In this document: positions 35,454 through 44,816 of the stretch, one piece after another
How positions within the stretch are numbered: position 1 is the stretch's first letter
Layout: each line of letters opens with the position of its first letter
From: Arthrobacter sp. Soc17.1.1.1
Lineage (GTDB): Bacteria > Actinomycetota > Actinomycetes > Actinomycetales > Micrococcaceae
Direction of reading: 5' to 3'
NCBI RefSeq assembly: GCF_036867195.1
Contig: NZ_JBAJII010000001.1
Coordinates: 2,666,001 to 2,730,000 of the forward strand
DNA length: 64,000 bases
Position numbers and translations under genes: made by a program
Notes under the pieces: generated by a model
Database searches by the model: none
What the model was told of the DNA's origin: nothing
The model's input: only the letters and a program-made list of their open reading frames with translations

Positions 35454-35473
35454 ACACTATCGCTCGGTAGACT
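35454..35473. promoter_or_regulatory. Back-to-back leaderless promoters of dapE and dapD
   Basis: Only 33 bases separate the two start codons. TAGTGT on the minus strand (35459-35454) ends 6 bases before the dapE ATG; TAGACT on the plus strand (35468-35473) ends 7 bases before the dapD ATG. Each -35 would fall near or inside the other gene's start. Confidence 0.6.
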
Positions 35474-35480
35474 GGGCACC

Positions 35481-36452
35481 ATGACTCCTCCCCTGCCCGG
35501 CCCGTCCATGCCCTCTTCCGCGCAGCAGCAGGCCGGTGGTACCGGCCTGGCCACGGTGGCCTCCGACGGGACGGTGCTGGACACCTGGTTCCCCGCGCCG
35601 TGGGTCGGCGGGGACGACGGCACGTCCGCCCAGCTGCGCGACTCGCTGGAAGCCCTCGCCGAGGCCGGGGTGGACAACGCGCGCAAGGTCAGCCAGCGCG
35701 TCGTGGACCTGACCATCGACACGGATGCCGCCCCGGCCGGCACCGAGGACGCGTACCTGCGGCTCCACCTGCTCTCCCACAGGCTCGTGCAGCCCAACAC
35801 CATCAACCTCGACGGCATCTTCGGGCTGCTCCCCAACGTGGTGTGGACGAACCACGGGCCGGCGCCGGTGCAGGACTTCGAGACCGTCCGCGCGGCCCTG
35901 CGCGCCCGTGGCCCCGTCCTGGTGCACGGCGTGGACAAGTTCCCCCGCATGGTGGACTACGTGGTGCCGGCGGGCGTCCGGATCGCCGACGCCGACCGCG
36001 TGCGCCTGGGCGCGCATCTCGCCGAGGGCACCACGGTGATGCACGAGGGCTTCGTGAACTTCAATGCGGGCACCCTCGGGCACTCCATGGTCGAGGGCCG
36101 GATCTCGGCCGGCGTCGTCGTCGGCGACGGCTCGGACGTGGGCGGCGGCGCCTCCATCATGGGCACCCTCTCCGGGGGCGGCAAGGAGCGCATCACCATC
36201 GGGGAACGGTGCCTCCTCGGCGCCGAGTCGGGCGTGGGCATCTCGCTCGGGGACGACTGCGTGGTCGAGGCCGGGCTCTACCTGACCGCCGGCACCAAGG
36301 TCACGCTGCAGGACGGGACCCTCGTCAAGGCCAAGGACCTGTCCGGGGAGTCCGGCATCCTGTTCCTGCGCAACTCCGCCACCGGCGCCGTCGAGGCGCG
36401 GCCCCGCACCGGGGAGGGCATCGCCCTCAACCCCGCCCTGCACGCCAACTAG
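35481..36452 (+). CDS. dapD: Tetrahydrodipicolinate N-succinyltransferase
   Basis: A 323-residue actinobacterial-type DapD that succinylates tetrahydrodipicolinate, the step before DapC and DapE. The C-terminal left-handed beta-helix is visible as hexapeptide repeats from about 190 ([56 protein letters not shown]). MVEGRISAG is the family's active-site region. ATG 35481 fits the leaderless promoter. The next gene starts 3 bases after the stop. Confidence 0.95.
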   Translation: MTPPLPGPSMPSSAQQQAGGTGLATVASDGTVLDTWFPAPWVGGDDGTSAQLRDSLEALAEAGVDNARKVSQRVVDLTIDTDAAPAGTEDAYLRLHLLSHRLVQPNTINLDGIFGLLPNVVWTNHGPAPVQDFETVRAALRARGPVLVHGVDKFPRMVDYVVPAGVRIADADRVRLGAHLAEGTTVMHEGFVNFNAGTLGHSMVEGRISAGVVVGDGSDVGGGASIMGTLSGGGKERITIGERCLLGAESGVGISLGDDCVVEAGLYLTAGTKVTLQDGTLVKAKDLSGESGILFLRNSATGAVEARPRTGEGIALNPALHAN

Positions 36453-36455
36453 CGC

Positions 36456-37334
36456 GTGGCTCCGCGGGGTCCGTCCGCCGCCGTCCTCCGGCGCAGGCGC
36501 CGGCTGCGGACCGGCGCCATGCTCACCGCCCTGGCGGCCGTCGTCGTCGGGGGCGCCGTCGTCGCCGTCCGGCAGCTGGACGACAGCGAGGTGTTGGTCC
36601 GTGAGCGCTGCAGCGCCACCGTGGGCGCGGACACGTTCGAGCTCACGCCTCCCCAGGCGGCGAACGCGGCCCTGATCTCCGGCGTCGCCGTGGGCCGGGG
36701 CCTCCCGGCCCGGGCCGCGACGATCGCCATCGCGACGGCCATCCAGGAGTCGAGGCTGGAGAACATCGACTACGGCGACGACGCCGGACCCGATTCACGC
36801 GGCCTGTTCCAGCAGCGCCCGTCACAGGGGTGGGGGTCCGAGGAGCAGATCATGATGCCGCTCTACGCCGCGGGCGCGTTCTACGACGCCCTCGTGGAGG
36901 TGCCGGGCTACGAGACGCTGCCCGTCACGGTGGCCGCGCAGACGGTCCAGCGCTCCGCCTTCCCGGACGCCTACGCGGACCACGAGCCCGAGAGCCGCGC
37001 GTTCGCCTCGGCGCTGACCGGCCACTCGCCCGCCGCCCTCGAGTGCACACTGCGCGAACCGTCCGCCACGGGCGATCCCCTCGCCGTCGCGAGCGCCGCG
37101 GAGGAGGTCTTCGGCGTGCTGGGCGGGACGGTCGAGGGGAACCGGCTCACCGTGGAGCTCGACGGCACCGCCGGCTGGGCGGCCGCGCACTGGGCCGTGG
37201 CGCACGCCTCCGCCCTCTCCGTCACCTCCGTGGCCTATTCCGGGCTCGAATGGGTCAGGTCCGACGGCGGGTGGACGCCGACGACGACGGCCCCCGGAAC
37301 GCTCACCGTCACCGTCGCGGGCGCGACACCCTGA
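36456..37334 (+). CDS. Membrane-anchored protein with lysozyme-like segment
   Basis: A 292-residue protein of no assigned function. A basic N-terminus and one membrane helix (LTALAAVVVGGAVVAV, about 24-39) leave the rest outside. The block AATIAIATAIQESRLENIDYGDD followed by DSRGLFQQRPSQGWG is typical of actinobacterial proteins whose fold resembles lytic transglycosylases, with Glu in IQESRL as the candidate catalytic residue. Some databases label such proteins heavy-metal transporters, which the sequence does not support. GTG start 3 bases after dapD, so it is co-transcribed with a peptidoglycan precursor gene. Confidence 0.7.
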   Translation: MAPRGPSAAVLRRRRRLRTGAMLTALAAVVVGGAVVAVRQLDDSEVLVRERCSATVGADTFELTPPQAANAALISGVAVGRGLPARAATIAIATAIQESRLENIDYGDDAGPDSRGLFQQRPSQGWGSEEQIMMPLYAAGAFYDALVEVPGYETLPVTVAAQTVQRSAFPDAYADHEPESRAFASALTGHSPAALECTLREPSATGDPLAVASAAEEVFGVLGGTVEGNRLTVELDGTAGWAAAHWAVAHASALSVTSVAYSGLEWVRSDGGWTPTTTAPGTLTVTVAGATP

Positions 37335-37366
37335 CCGCCCGGCAGGCGCGACGCGGGACCCGGGGG

Positions 37367-37978
37367 TCAGGCCAGGATCCGGATGACCGGCTCCACATAG
37401 CTGCGGAACGCCTGCTCGTCGTCGAACAGGTCCTGGCACATGAGCAGCTTGTCCGGCTCCACCCACCAGGCCCGCCGGACGCCCAGCGGCAGTTCGATGA
37501 CCTGCAGGGTGAAGCGGTGGGCGGCACGGCCGAGTTCGAGGCGGCGTTCCTCCAGCAGGCGCGCCAGCAGGCCCTCCATGCTGTCGGCCCCCCGCGCGCC
37601 GGCGTGCAGGGCGTACTCCGCGCACCGCTCCTCGGCCCAGTCCATCGCGGCGCCGAAGTGCGCCCGCAGCAGCGACTTGAGGGACTCCATGCCGTCGAGG
37701 GCCTCGAAGAGCGGCGGGACGGGCAGGACGGCAGTACTGATCCGGTGGGCCAGCAGGCTGTGCCACCACGCCTCCCACTCGATCCTGAGCACCGTGGCCT
37801 CCCCGGAGCGGGCTAGGCGGCGCGTGTCGACGGCCCGGACGCCGGGGACCACGGGTGGCAGGGGCGGCAGGCCGACACCCCGCAAGCCTGCACGGTCCCT
37901 GAGGTAGAGCGCCACGAGGAGTACCTCCGAGGTGTCCACGGTGAAGTACGCGCTGGCGCCGTCTTCGGGATACGACAT
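37367..37978 (-). CDS. Conserved hypothetical protein
   Basis: A 203-residue soluble protein that I do not recognise. It starts MSYPEDGASAYFTVDTSEVL and has Trp-rich WEAWWHSLLAHR and RRAWWVEPDKLLMCQ segments, no signal peptide and no membrane helix. A very strong GAAGGAGG site lies 3 bases before the ATG, so it is surely expressed. Convergent with the dapD operon. Codon use is like its neighbours. Confidence 0.75.
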   Translation of the reverse strand: MSYPEDGASAYFTVDTSEVLLVALYLRDRAGLRGVGLPPLPPVVPGVRAVDTRRLARSGEATVLRIEWEAWWHSLLAHRISTAVLPVPPLFEALDGMESLKSLLRAHFGAAMDWAEERCAEYALHAGARGADSMEGLLARLLEERRLELGRAAHRFTLQVIELPLGVRRAWWVEPDKLLMCQDLFDDEQAFRSYVEPVIRILA

Positions 37979-38286
37979 GGGCCTCCTTCAGGACCAGTCA
38001 GGCTGTTCCTACAGTAGACCCGGCGCTGAGGACGCTTCAAAGGCCGACCGCCACTCGACGGGCCGTTGCTGCAGCACCACCGACCGGCCGGCCCGCCTGC
38101 GCCCCGGGGTCCCGGGCCCTGGACTACTGGGAGCAGCCGCCGGACGTCCGTACCACAGACGGGTGGTGCCGGACGGGATACGGGTAGTGATCTCGCGTGG
38201 ATTCGCCCGGCCATGCCCGTACGTTGGACGGTGCCCCGGGGCGGCGCGCGCCCGGCAATCCCCCAGTTCGGAGATGAGCAGCAATC
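37979..38286. other. Divergent intergenic region, 308 bases
   Basis: Holds the promoters of the hypothetical gene (left) and the deacetylase gene (right). CTAC-A-GTAG near 38011-38019 lies over a TACTGT hexamer on the minus strand, a candidate -10 for the hypothetical gene. I see no gene and no clear RNA in the rest. Confidence 0.4.
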
Positions 38287-40167
38287 ATGACTTCGTCAGC
38301 AATCGCCTCGAGGAACCGCGGAGCGCTGCACGGAGCCTCGGCTCCGGGCCGATGGGCGGTGTGGGTGGTGACGGCACTGCTGGCCCTCGCCGTCGGCATC
38401 GTCAGTCCGGCGGTCGCTCCCCCGGCCGCCTCCGCCGCCGGACCCACCGTCGTGTCCCTGACGTTCGACGACGGGAACGCGGACCAGCTGATCGCGGCCC
38501 AGACGCTGAACAAGTACGGGCTCAAGGGCACCTTCTACGTCAATTCCGGGACCACGGACACGGCGGGCTTCATGTCGCTGGCCGACCTGCGGTCGCTCAC
38601 CGCGGCGGGCCACGAGATCGGCGGTCACACCGTGACCCACCCCGACCTGGTGACGCTGCCGGCCGACGAGGCGACCCGGCAGATCTGCAACGACCGCGTC
38701 AACCTCACCAACTGGGGTTTCCGCGTGACCAGCTTCGCCTACCCGTTCGCCTCCAATAATCCGACCCTCGAGACGACGGCGAAGAACTGCGGGTACAACA
38801 CAGCCCGCGGCCTCGGCGACATCAAGACGCGGTTCAGCTGCGCCACCTGCCCCCTGGCCGAGACGATCCCGGCCGCCAACCCGTGGAACACCGCGGCCCC
38901 CGACCAGGTCGAGAACACGTGGACCCTCGCCGACCTGCAGACCAGCGTCACCCAGGCCGAATCCGCCGGCGGCTGGATCCAGCTCACCTTCCACCGCTTC
39001 GGCGGGACCGATCCGCTGGCCGTCACGCCGGCGCTCTTCGACCAGTTCGCCGCATGGCTGAAGACCCGTCCCGCGACCACCACCGTCAAGACCGTCGACC
39101 AGGCGGTCGGCGGCACGGTGAAGCCCGCGATCTCCGGCCCCGCCGTCCCGCCCCCGCCCGTCGGCGGGAACCTCGTGAAGAACCCGAGCCTCGAGACCCT
39201 CACCAACGGCGTGCCGCAGTGCTGGAACGCCGGGGGCTACGGCACCAACACGGCCGCCTTCTCCGTGGTCGGGCCGGGCCGCACGGGATCCCGTGCCCAG
39301 CAGCTGGTGGTCAGCGGCTACGTGGACGGTGACGCGAAGCTCCTGCCCGCGCTCGACCTCGGCGGCTGCTCACCCCCCGCCTCGGCGGGCCGCACGTACA
39401 ACCTCGGCGCCTGGTACAAATCCACGGCCCCGACACAGTTCGCCGTGTACTACCGCACGGGTGTCGGCTCGTGGAAGTACTGGACCTCCAGCCCCTGGTT
39501 CGCCGCGACCACCACCTACCAGAAGGCCAGCTGGACCACGCCACCGCTGCCGGCCGGCGCCAACGGCCTCAGCTTCGGCCTCAACCTGTTCAGCAACGGC
39601 ACGCTCACCACGGACGACTACGAGATGTTCGACACCGCCAACGTGGTACCGCCGCCGCCCCCGCCTGCCGGGACCAACCTCGTGAAGAACCCCGGCCTCG
39701 AGACGGGCGGCACGGGCGCGTTCCCGCAGTGCTGGCAGTCCGCAGGCTTCGGCGCCAACACCCCGGCGTTCAGCACGGTGGCTGCGGCACGCACCGGCAC
39801 CAAGGCGGAGCGCCTCACCATCACCGGCTACTCCAGCGGCGACGCGAAGATGCTGACGGCGATGGACTCCGGCACGTGCGCACCCGCTGCGACCGCCGGC
39901 AAGACCTACTCGGTGCGCGCCTGGTACACCTCGACGGCCGTGACCCAGTTCGCCCTCTACTACCGCGACGCCTCCGGCAACTGGGTGTACTGGACGTCCG
40001 GGCCGTGGCTCGCCGCCGCGGGCACCTACACGCAGGCGAGCTTCACCACCCCGGCCCTGCCCGCCGGCGCCACCGCGATCAGCTTCGGGCTGAGCCTGTT
40101 CGGCAACGGCACCGTCACCACCGACGACTACGCCCTGTACGACACGGTCGGGGCCCCTCCGCTCTGA
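38287..40167 (+). CDS. Secreted polysaccharide deacetylase with two tandem C-terminal modules
   Basis: A 626-residue exported protein. A signal peptide (about 1-51, ending AASAA) precedes a NodB-type deacetylase domain: metal/catalytic motif TFDDG (59-63), GGHTVTHPD with the two histidines, FAYPFASNN and LTFHRF. Two copies of one module follow at 293-453 and 462-622, each starting NLVKNP(S/G)LET and containing QCW, DAK(L/M)L and YWTS(S/G)PW, joined by a poly-proline linker. They are jelly-roll-like and presumably bind carbohydrate. Likely substrate is an acetylated polymer such as chitin, xylan or peptidoglycan. It stands alone between an upstream divergent gene and galE. Confidence 0.88.
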   Translation: MTSSAIASRNRGALHGASAPGRWAVWVVTALLALAVGIVSPAVAPPAASAAGPTVVSLTFDDGNADQLIAAQTLNKYGLKGTFYVNSGTTDTAGFMSLADLRSLTAAGHEIGGHTVTHPDLVTLPADEATRQICNDRVNLTNWGFRVTSFAYPFASNNPTLETTAKNCGYNTARGLGDIKTRFSCATCPLAETIPAANPWNTAAPDQVENTWTLADLQTSVTQAESAGGWIQLTFHRFGGTDPLAVTPALFDQFAAWLKTRPATTTVKTVDQAVGGTVKPAISGPAVPPPPVGGNLVKNPSLETLTNGVPQCWNAGGYGTNTAAFSVVGPGRTGSRAQQLVVSGYVDGDAKLLPALDLGGCSPPASAGRTYNLGAWYKSTAPTQFAVYYRTGVGSWKYWTSSPWFAATTTYQKASWTTPPLPAGANGLSFGLNLFSNGTLTTDDYEMFDTANVVPPPPPPAGTNLVKNPGLETGGTGAFPQCWQSAGFGANTPAFSTVAAARTGTKAERLTITGYSSGDAKMLTAMDSGTCAPAATAGKTYSVRAWYTSTAVTQFALYYRDASGNWVYWTSGPWLAAAGTYTQASFTTPALPAGATAISFGLSLFGNGTVTTDDYALYDTVGAPPL

Positions 40168-40205
40168 GCCGTTCCGCTCCGGGTGCTCCACTCCGGGCAC
40201 AGCAG

Positions 40206-40247
40206 GCACGACGATGGCCCGGGCACCCGCCCGGGCCATCGTCGTGC
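40206..40247 (+). terminator. Perfect 18-bp hairpin after the deacetylase gene
   Basis: Arm GCACGACGATGGCCCGGG, loop CACCCG, then the exact reverse complement. It separates the deacetylase from galE. Confidence 0.85.
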
Positions 40248-40325
40248 CGCTGCACGTGCCGGGCTGCGGGCCCGAGGGACGTCGGGGACCGGCGGGGCGC
40301 GGGACGGGCCCCACCGGTGCCGACC

Positions 40326-40331
40326 TAGGAT
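40326..40331 (+). promoter_or_regulatory. Leaderless -10 element of galE
   Basis: TAGGAT ends 6 bases before the galE ATG. The GGGAGC in between is too close to the ATG to work as a normal ribosome binding site. Confidence 0.45.
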
Positions 40332-40337
40332 GGGAGC

Positions 40338-41357
40338 ATGAAGATCCTCGTTACCGGTGGCAGCGGCTACATCGGCTCGCACACCGTCCTGACCCTGCTC
40401 GAACACGGCCATGACGTCGTCGTCGTCGACAACCTGCTCAACTCCACGGCGACGTCACTGGAGCGCGTGGCCGCCCTTGCGGGCCGCACCCCGACGTTCC
40501 ACCAGGCCGACCTCCTCGACGAGCCCCGGCTGCGGGCCATCTTCGCCGAGGAGCAGGTCGACGCCGTCATCCACTTCGCGGGCCTGAAGGCCGTCGGCGA
40601 GTCGGTCGAGAAGCCGCTGTACTACTACTCGAACAACGTCGGCGGCACGCTGAGCCTGCTGCGCGTGATGGACGACGCCGGTGTGCGTACCCTCGTCTTC
40701 AGCTCGTCGGCGACCGTGTACGGCGCCTCGGAGGAAGTGCCCCTGACCGAGAAGCTGCCCCTCGACGCCGTGAACCCGTACGGACGCACCAAGGAGCAGA
40801 TCGAGGACATCCTGACGGACCTCGGGGCCGCGGACCCGCGCTGGAACATCGCGCTGCTGCGCTACTTCAACCCCGTGGGCGCCCACGCCTCGGGGACCAT
40901 CGGCGAGGACCCTACGGGCGTCCCGAACAACCTCCTGCCCTTCGTGGCGCAGGTCGCCGTGGGCCGGCGCGAGAAGGTCCTCGTGTTCGGCAACGACTAC
41001 CCGACACCGGACGGGACCGGCGTCCGTGACTACATCCACGTCGTCGATCTCGCCGAGGGCCACCTGGCCGCTCTGGACTACCTCGTGGCGCACGGCGGCG
41101 TGCACACGTGGAACCTCGGCACCGGCAACGGATCCTCGGTCCTCGAGGTCCTCGCCGCCTTCTCGGCAGCCGCGGGCAAGGACGTCCCCTACGAGTTCGC
41201 GCCGCGCCGCCCGGGCGACGCCGCCGTGAGCTACGCCGACCCCTCCTCCGCGCTCGCCGACCTCGGCTGGTCCGCGAACCGGACGCTGGCCGAGATGTGC
41301 GAGGACCACTGGCGCTGGCAGAAGAACAACCCGCAGGGCTACGCGCAGGCCGGCTGA
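40338..41357 (+). CDS. galE: UDP-glucose 4-epimerase
   Basis: A 339-residue extended short-chain dehydrogenase/reductase that interconverts UDP-glucose and UDP-galactose. NAD motif VTGGSGYIGSHT at the N-terminus, SSSATVYG with the catalytic Ser/Thr, and NPYGRTKEQ with the Tyr-x3-Lys pair. Length is normal. It supplies sugars for the galactose pathway and cell-surface polymers; no other gal genes are adjacent. A 45-base hairpin follows. Confidence 0.96.
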   Translation: MKILVTGGSGYIGSHTVLTLLEHGHDVVVVDNLLNSTATSLERVAALAGRTPTFHQADLLDEPRLRAIFAEEQVDAVIHFAGLKAVGESVEKPLYYYSNNVGGTLSLLRVMDDAGVRTLVFSSSATVYGASEEVPLTEKLPLDAVNPYGRTKEQIEDILTDLGAADPRWNIALLRYFNPVGAHASGTIGEDPTGVPNNLLPFVAQVAVGRREKVLVFGNDYPTPDGTGVRDYIHVVDLAEGHLAALDYLVAHGGVHTWNLGTGNGSSVLEVLAAFSAAAGKDVPYEFAPRRPGDAAVSYADPSSALADLGWSANRTLAEMCEDHWRWQKNNPQGYAQAG

Positions 41358-41380
41358 CCCGACCGCGCAGACCGGCCCGG

Positions 41381-41425
41381 GTACGACGGCGGCCGCCCAC
41401 CTGAGGTGGGCGGCCGCCGTCGTAC
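41381..41425. terminator. Bidirectional 22-bp hairpin between galE and gltA
   Basis: Perfect stem beginning GTACGACGGCGGCCGCCC (arms 41381-41402 and 41404-41425) with a single central G. The genes on both sides converge on it. Confidence 0.85.
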
Positions 41426-41446
41426 GCGGGGATCAGTGCGCGGGGA

Positions 41447-42730
<1,284 letters not shown>

Positions 42731-42853
42731 TGGTTCTCCTTCAGGAGCTGGAGCGAGGTCGTCGCCACAAATCATCACTACGCAGGAGGACGTACGTCAC
42801 TCCAGGAACAGCACATTCAGCGACAAACGCTACCGTCAGCGGGCCCCTGAGCA

Positions 42854-44053
42854 CTAATCCTGCTGCCCATCCCCGCCGGGGGCAAGAGGGCCGCCCCTAC
42901 GGGGCCCCGCCCCGGCCAGGCGAGCGGCGGCCGCCGCGACCCGCTCGTCGCTGCCCGTGAGCGCCACGCGGACGAAGCCCTGCCCCGCGTCGCCGTAGAA
43001 CGTCCCGGGACCGGCGAGGATCCCGAGCCCGGCGAGCCAGCCGATGGTGTCCCAGGTGGGACCGCCGTCGGACGCCCACAGGTACAGGCCCGCGGCGGAT
43101 CCGCTGATCGTGAAGCCGGCCGCCTCCAGGGCGGGGACGAGCAGCGCGCGGCGACGTCGGTACCGGTCCTTCTGCTCCGCGACGTGCGTGTCGTCCCCGA
43201 GGGCCGCGCGCATGGCCTCCTGGACGGGTCGGGGCACGATCATGCCCGCATGCTTCCGGGAGTTCACGAGGTTGGCGATGATCGCGGGGTCGCCGGCCGT
43301 GAAGGCGGCCCGGTACCCGGCGACGTTCGACTGCTTGCTCAGCGAGTAGACGGCCAGCAGGAGCTCGTGGGACCCCCCGCAGACCCGCGGGTCCAGGACG
43401 CTCGGCACCGGCTCGCCGCCCTCGGCCGGATCCCACCGGCCCCAGCCGAGCTCGCCGTAGCACTCGTCCGAGGCGACGACGGCCCCGAGGGACCGTGCGT
43501 CGTCGACGACGGCCCGCAGGGCGTCGACGTCGAGGACCTCACCCGTGGGATTGCCCGGCGAGTTGATCCAGACGAGGCGCACGCGGGACCGGACGTCGTC
43601 CGGGAGGTCGGCGAGGGAATCGGCGGGCACCGGCGTGGCACCCGCGAGGTGCGCACCCATGTCGTAGGTGGGGTAGGCGACCGTGGGGCGCACGACGACG
43701 TCGCCCGCACCCAGACCGAGCAGCAGCGGCAGCCATGCGACCAGTTCCTTCGAGCCGACGGTCGGCAGGATGTCCAGCGGGTCGAGCCCGGGCACTCCCC
43801 TGCGGCGCGCGAACCAGCTGCTGATCGCCTCGCGGAGGGCCACCGTGCCGTGCGTGGTGGGGTAGCCGTGCGCATCGGACGCCGCGGCCAGCGCGGAGCG
43901 GATGAGCTCCGGCGTCGGGTCGACCGGGGTGCCGATGGACAGGTCCACCACGCCGTCCGCGTGCCGCGACGCGGTGTCCTGGTAGGGCGCCATGGCGTCC
44001 CACGGGTAGTCCGGCAGCTGCAGGCCGAAGGGCTTCGGCTCCCCGGACCTCAC
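42854..44053 (-). CDS. dapC: Succinyldiaminopimelate transaminase
   Basis: A 399-residue PLP fold-type I aminotransferase that converts N-succinyl-2-amino-6-ketopimelate to N-succinyl-LL-diaminopimelate. PLP lysine in YSLSKQSNVAG, substrate/cofactor segments NSPGNPTGEV and SDECYGELGW. GTG start lies directly after the ferredoxin stop with no gap. With DapD and DapE in this window it makes three of the succinylase-branch enzymes. The ferredoxin-dapC pair is conserved in actinobacteria as I recall. Confidence 0.93.
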   Translation of the reverse strand: MRSGEPKPFGLQLPDYPWDAMAPYQDTASRHADGVVDLSIGTPVDPTPELIRSALAAASDAHGYPTTHGTVALREAISSWFARRRGVPGLDPLDILPTVGSKELVAWLPLLLGLGAGDVVVRPTVAYPTYDMGAHLAGATPVPADSLADLPDDVRSRVRLVWINSPGNPTGEVLDVDALRAVVDDARSLGAVVASDECYGELGWGRWDPAEGGEPVPSVLDPRVCGGSHELLLAVYSLSKQSNVAGYRAAFTAGDPAIIANLVNSRKHAGMIVPRPVQEAMRAALGDDTHVAEQKDRYRRRRALLVPALEAAGFTISGSAAGLYLWASDGGPTWDTIGWLAGLGILAGPGTFYGDAGQGFVRVALTGSDERVAAAAARLAGAGPRRGGPLAPGGDGQQD

Positions 44054-44380
44054 CTAGGCGGGCTGGTTCTGCGGCGGCAGGGCCGCGATGATCGGGTGGT
44101 CGAAGCCCGTGTTGCCGACCTTGGCGGCACCACCGGGCGAGCCGAGGTCGTCGAAGAACTCGACGTTCGCCTTGTAGTACTCGGCCCACTGCTCGGGGGT
44201 GTCGTCCTCGTAGTAGATCGCCTCGACGGGGCAGACGGGTTCACACGCACCACAGTCCACGCACTCGTCGGGGTGGATGTAGAGCGACCGCTCGCCCTCG
44301 TAGATGCAGTCGACAGGGCACTCCTCGATACAGGCCTTGTCCTTGACGTCCACGCAGGGCTGCGCGATTACGTAGGTCAC
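44054..44380 (-). CDS. fdxA: 7Fe ferredoxin
   Basis: A 108-residue ferredoxin. Cysteines at 9, 17, 21, 25, 40, 43, 46 and 50 match the spacing of the Azotobacter 7Fe ferredoxin one-for-one: Cys9, 17 and 50 for the [3Fe-4S] cluster and Cys21, 40, 43 and 46 for the [4Fe-4S] cluster. A 50-residue acidic C-terminus follows. GTG at 44380 is chosen from the family start TYVIAQPC; AAAGG lies 11 bases upstream. It is the first gene of the fdxA-dapC operon. Confidence 0.95.
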   Translation of the reverse strand: MTYVIAQPCVDVKDKACIEECPVDCIYEGERSLYIHPDECVDCGACEPVCPVEAIYYEDDTPEQWAEYYKANVEFFDDLGSPGGAAKVGNTGFDHPIIAALPPQNQPA

Positions 44381-44512
44381 GTCCCACGCCTTTCGTTGAA
44401 TCCGGGGTCGGCTGCCGCACCCTCGGTGCGGTTCCCAGCTTAACGCACCCCTCCCGGCGGCCGGACCACGGCTCACGCGGCGCCGGGATGCCCGCCCGGC
44501 CGGCCGGGGGCC

Positions 44513-44518
44513 TACCCT
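44513..44518 (+). promoter_or_regulatory. Leaderless -10 element of the small SH3-type gene
   Basis: TACCCT ends 6 bases before the GTG at 44525; the interval TGACGG has no ribosome binding site. Confidence 0.45.
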
Positions 44519-44524
44519 TGACGG

Positions 44525-44764
44525 GTGCAGACTCCCGCCGGCCTCCTCGCCTCGCTCCCCCTGACCACGCGGGTGGTGGTGCGGCGGCGCCTCGGAGACG
44601 GGTTCACGGACTCGCTCGGGGACCTCGTGGCGCTGGATGCGACCACGTGCACCGTGCGGACGCGCAGGGGCGACGACGTCGTCGTGCTGGCCGACATCAC
44701 GGCGGCGAAGGCCGTGCCGCCCGCGCCCCCACGCCGTGCCCCGAGGCGCCCGCCCTCCTCCTGA
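44525..44764 (+). CDS. Small SH3-like protein (N-domain of a GNAT family, alone)
   Basis: A 79-residue protein. LTTRVVVRRRLGDGFTDSLGDLVALDATTCTVRTRRGDDVVVLADITAAKAVPP resembles the small SH3-like barrel that, in mycobacterial and other actinobacterial proteins, precedes an acetyltransferase domain. No acetyltransferase follows here; the frame ends after a basic proline-rich tail. Function unknown. Divergent from fdxA. Confidence 0.68.
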   Translation: MQTPAGLLASLPLTTRVVVRRRLGDGFTDSLGDLVALDATTCTVRTRRGDDVVVLADITAAKAVPPAPPRRAPRRPPSS

Positions 44765-44767
44765 CGC

Positions 44768-44810
44768 AGTGATTGGGACCGTCAATCACTCGACGGATGT
44801 CCCGTATGAT
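44768..44810 (+). promoter_or_regulatory. Operator and leaderless promoter of the ArsR-type gene
   Basis: Inverted repeat AGTGATTG-N7-CAATCACT (44768-44790), then -10 TATGAT (44805-44810), six bases, and the ATG at 44817. The right arm covers the expected -35, so binding of the regulator would block its own promoter. Confidence 0.65.
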
Positions 44811-44816
44811 CGGCAG

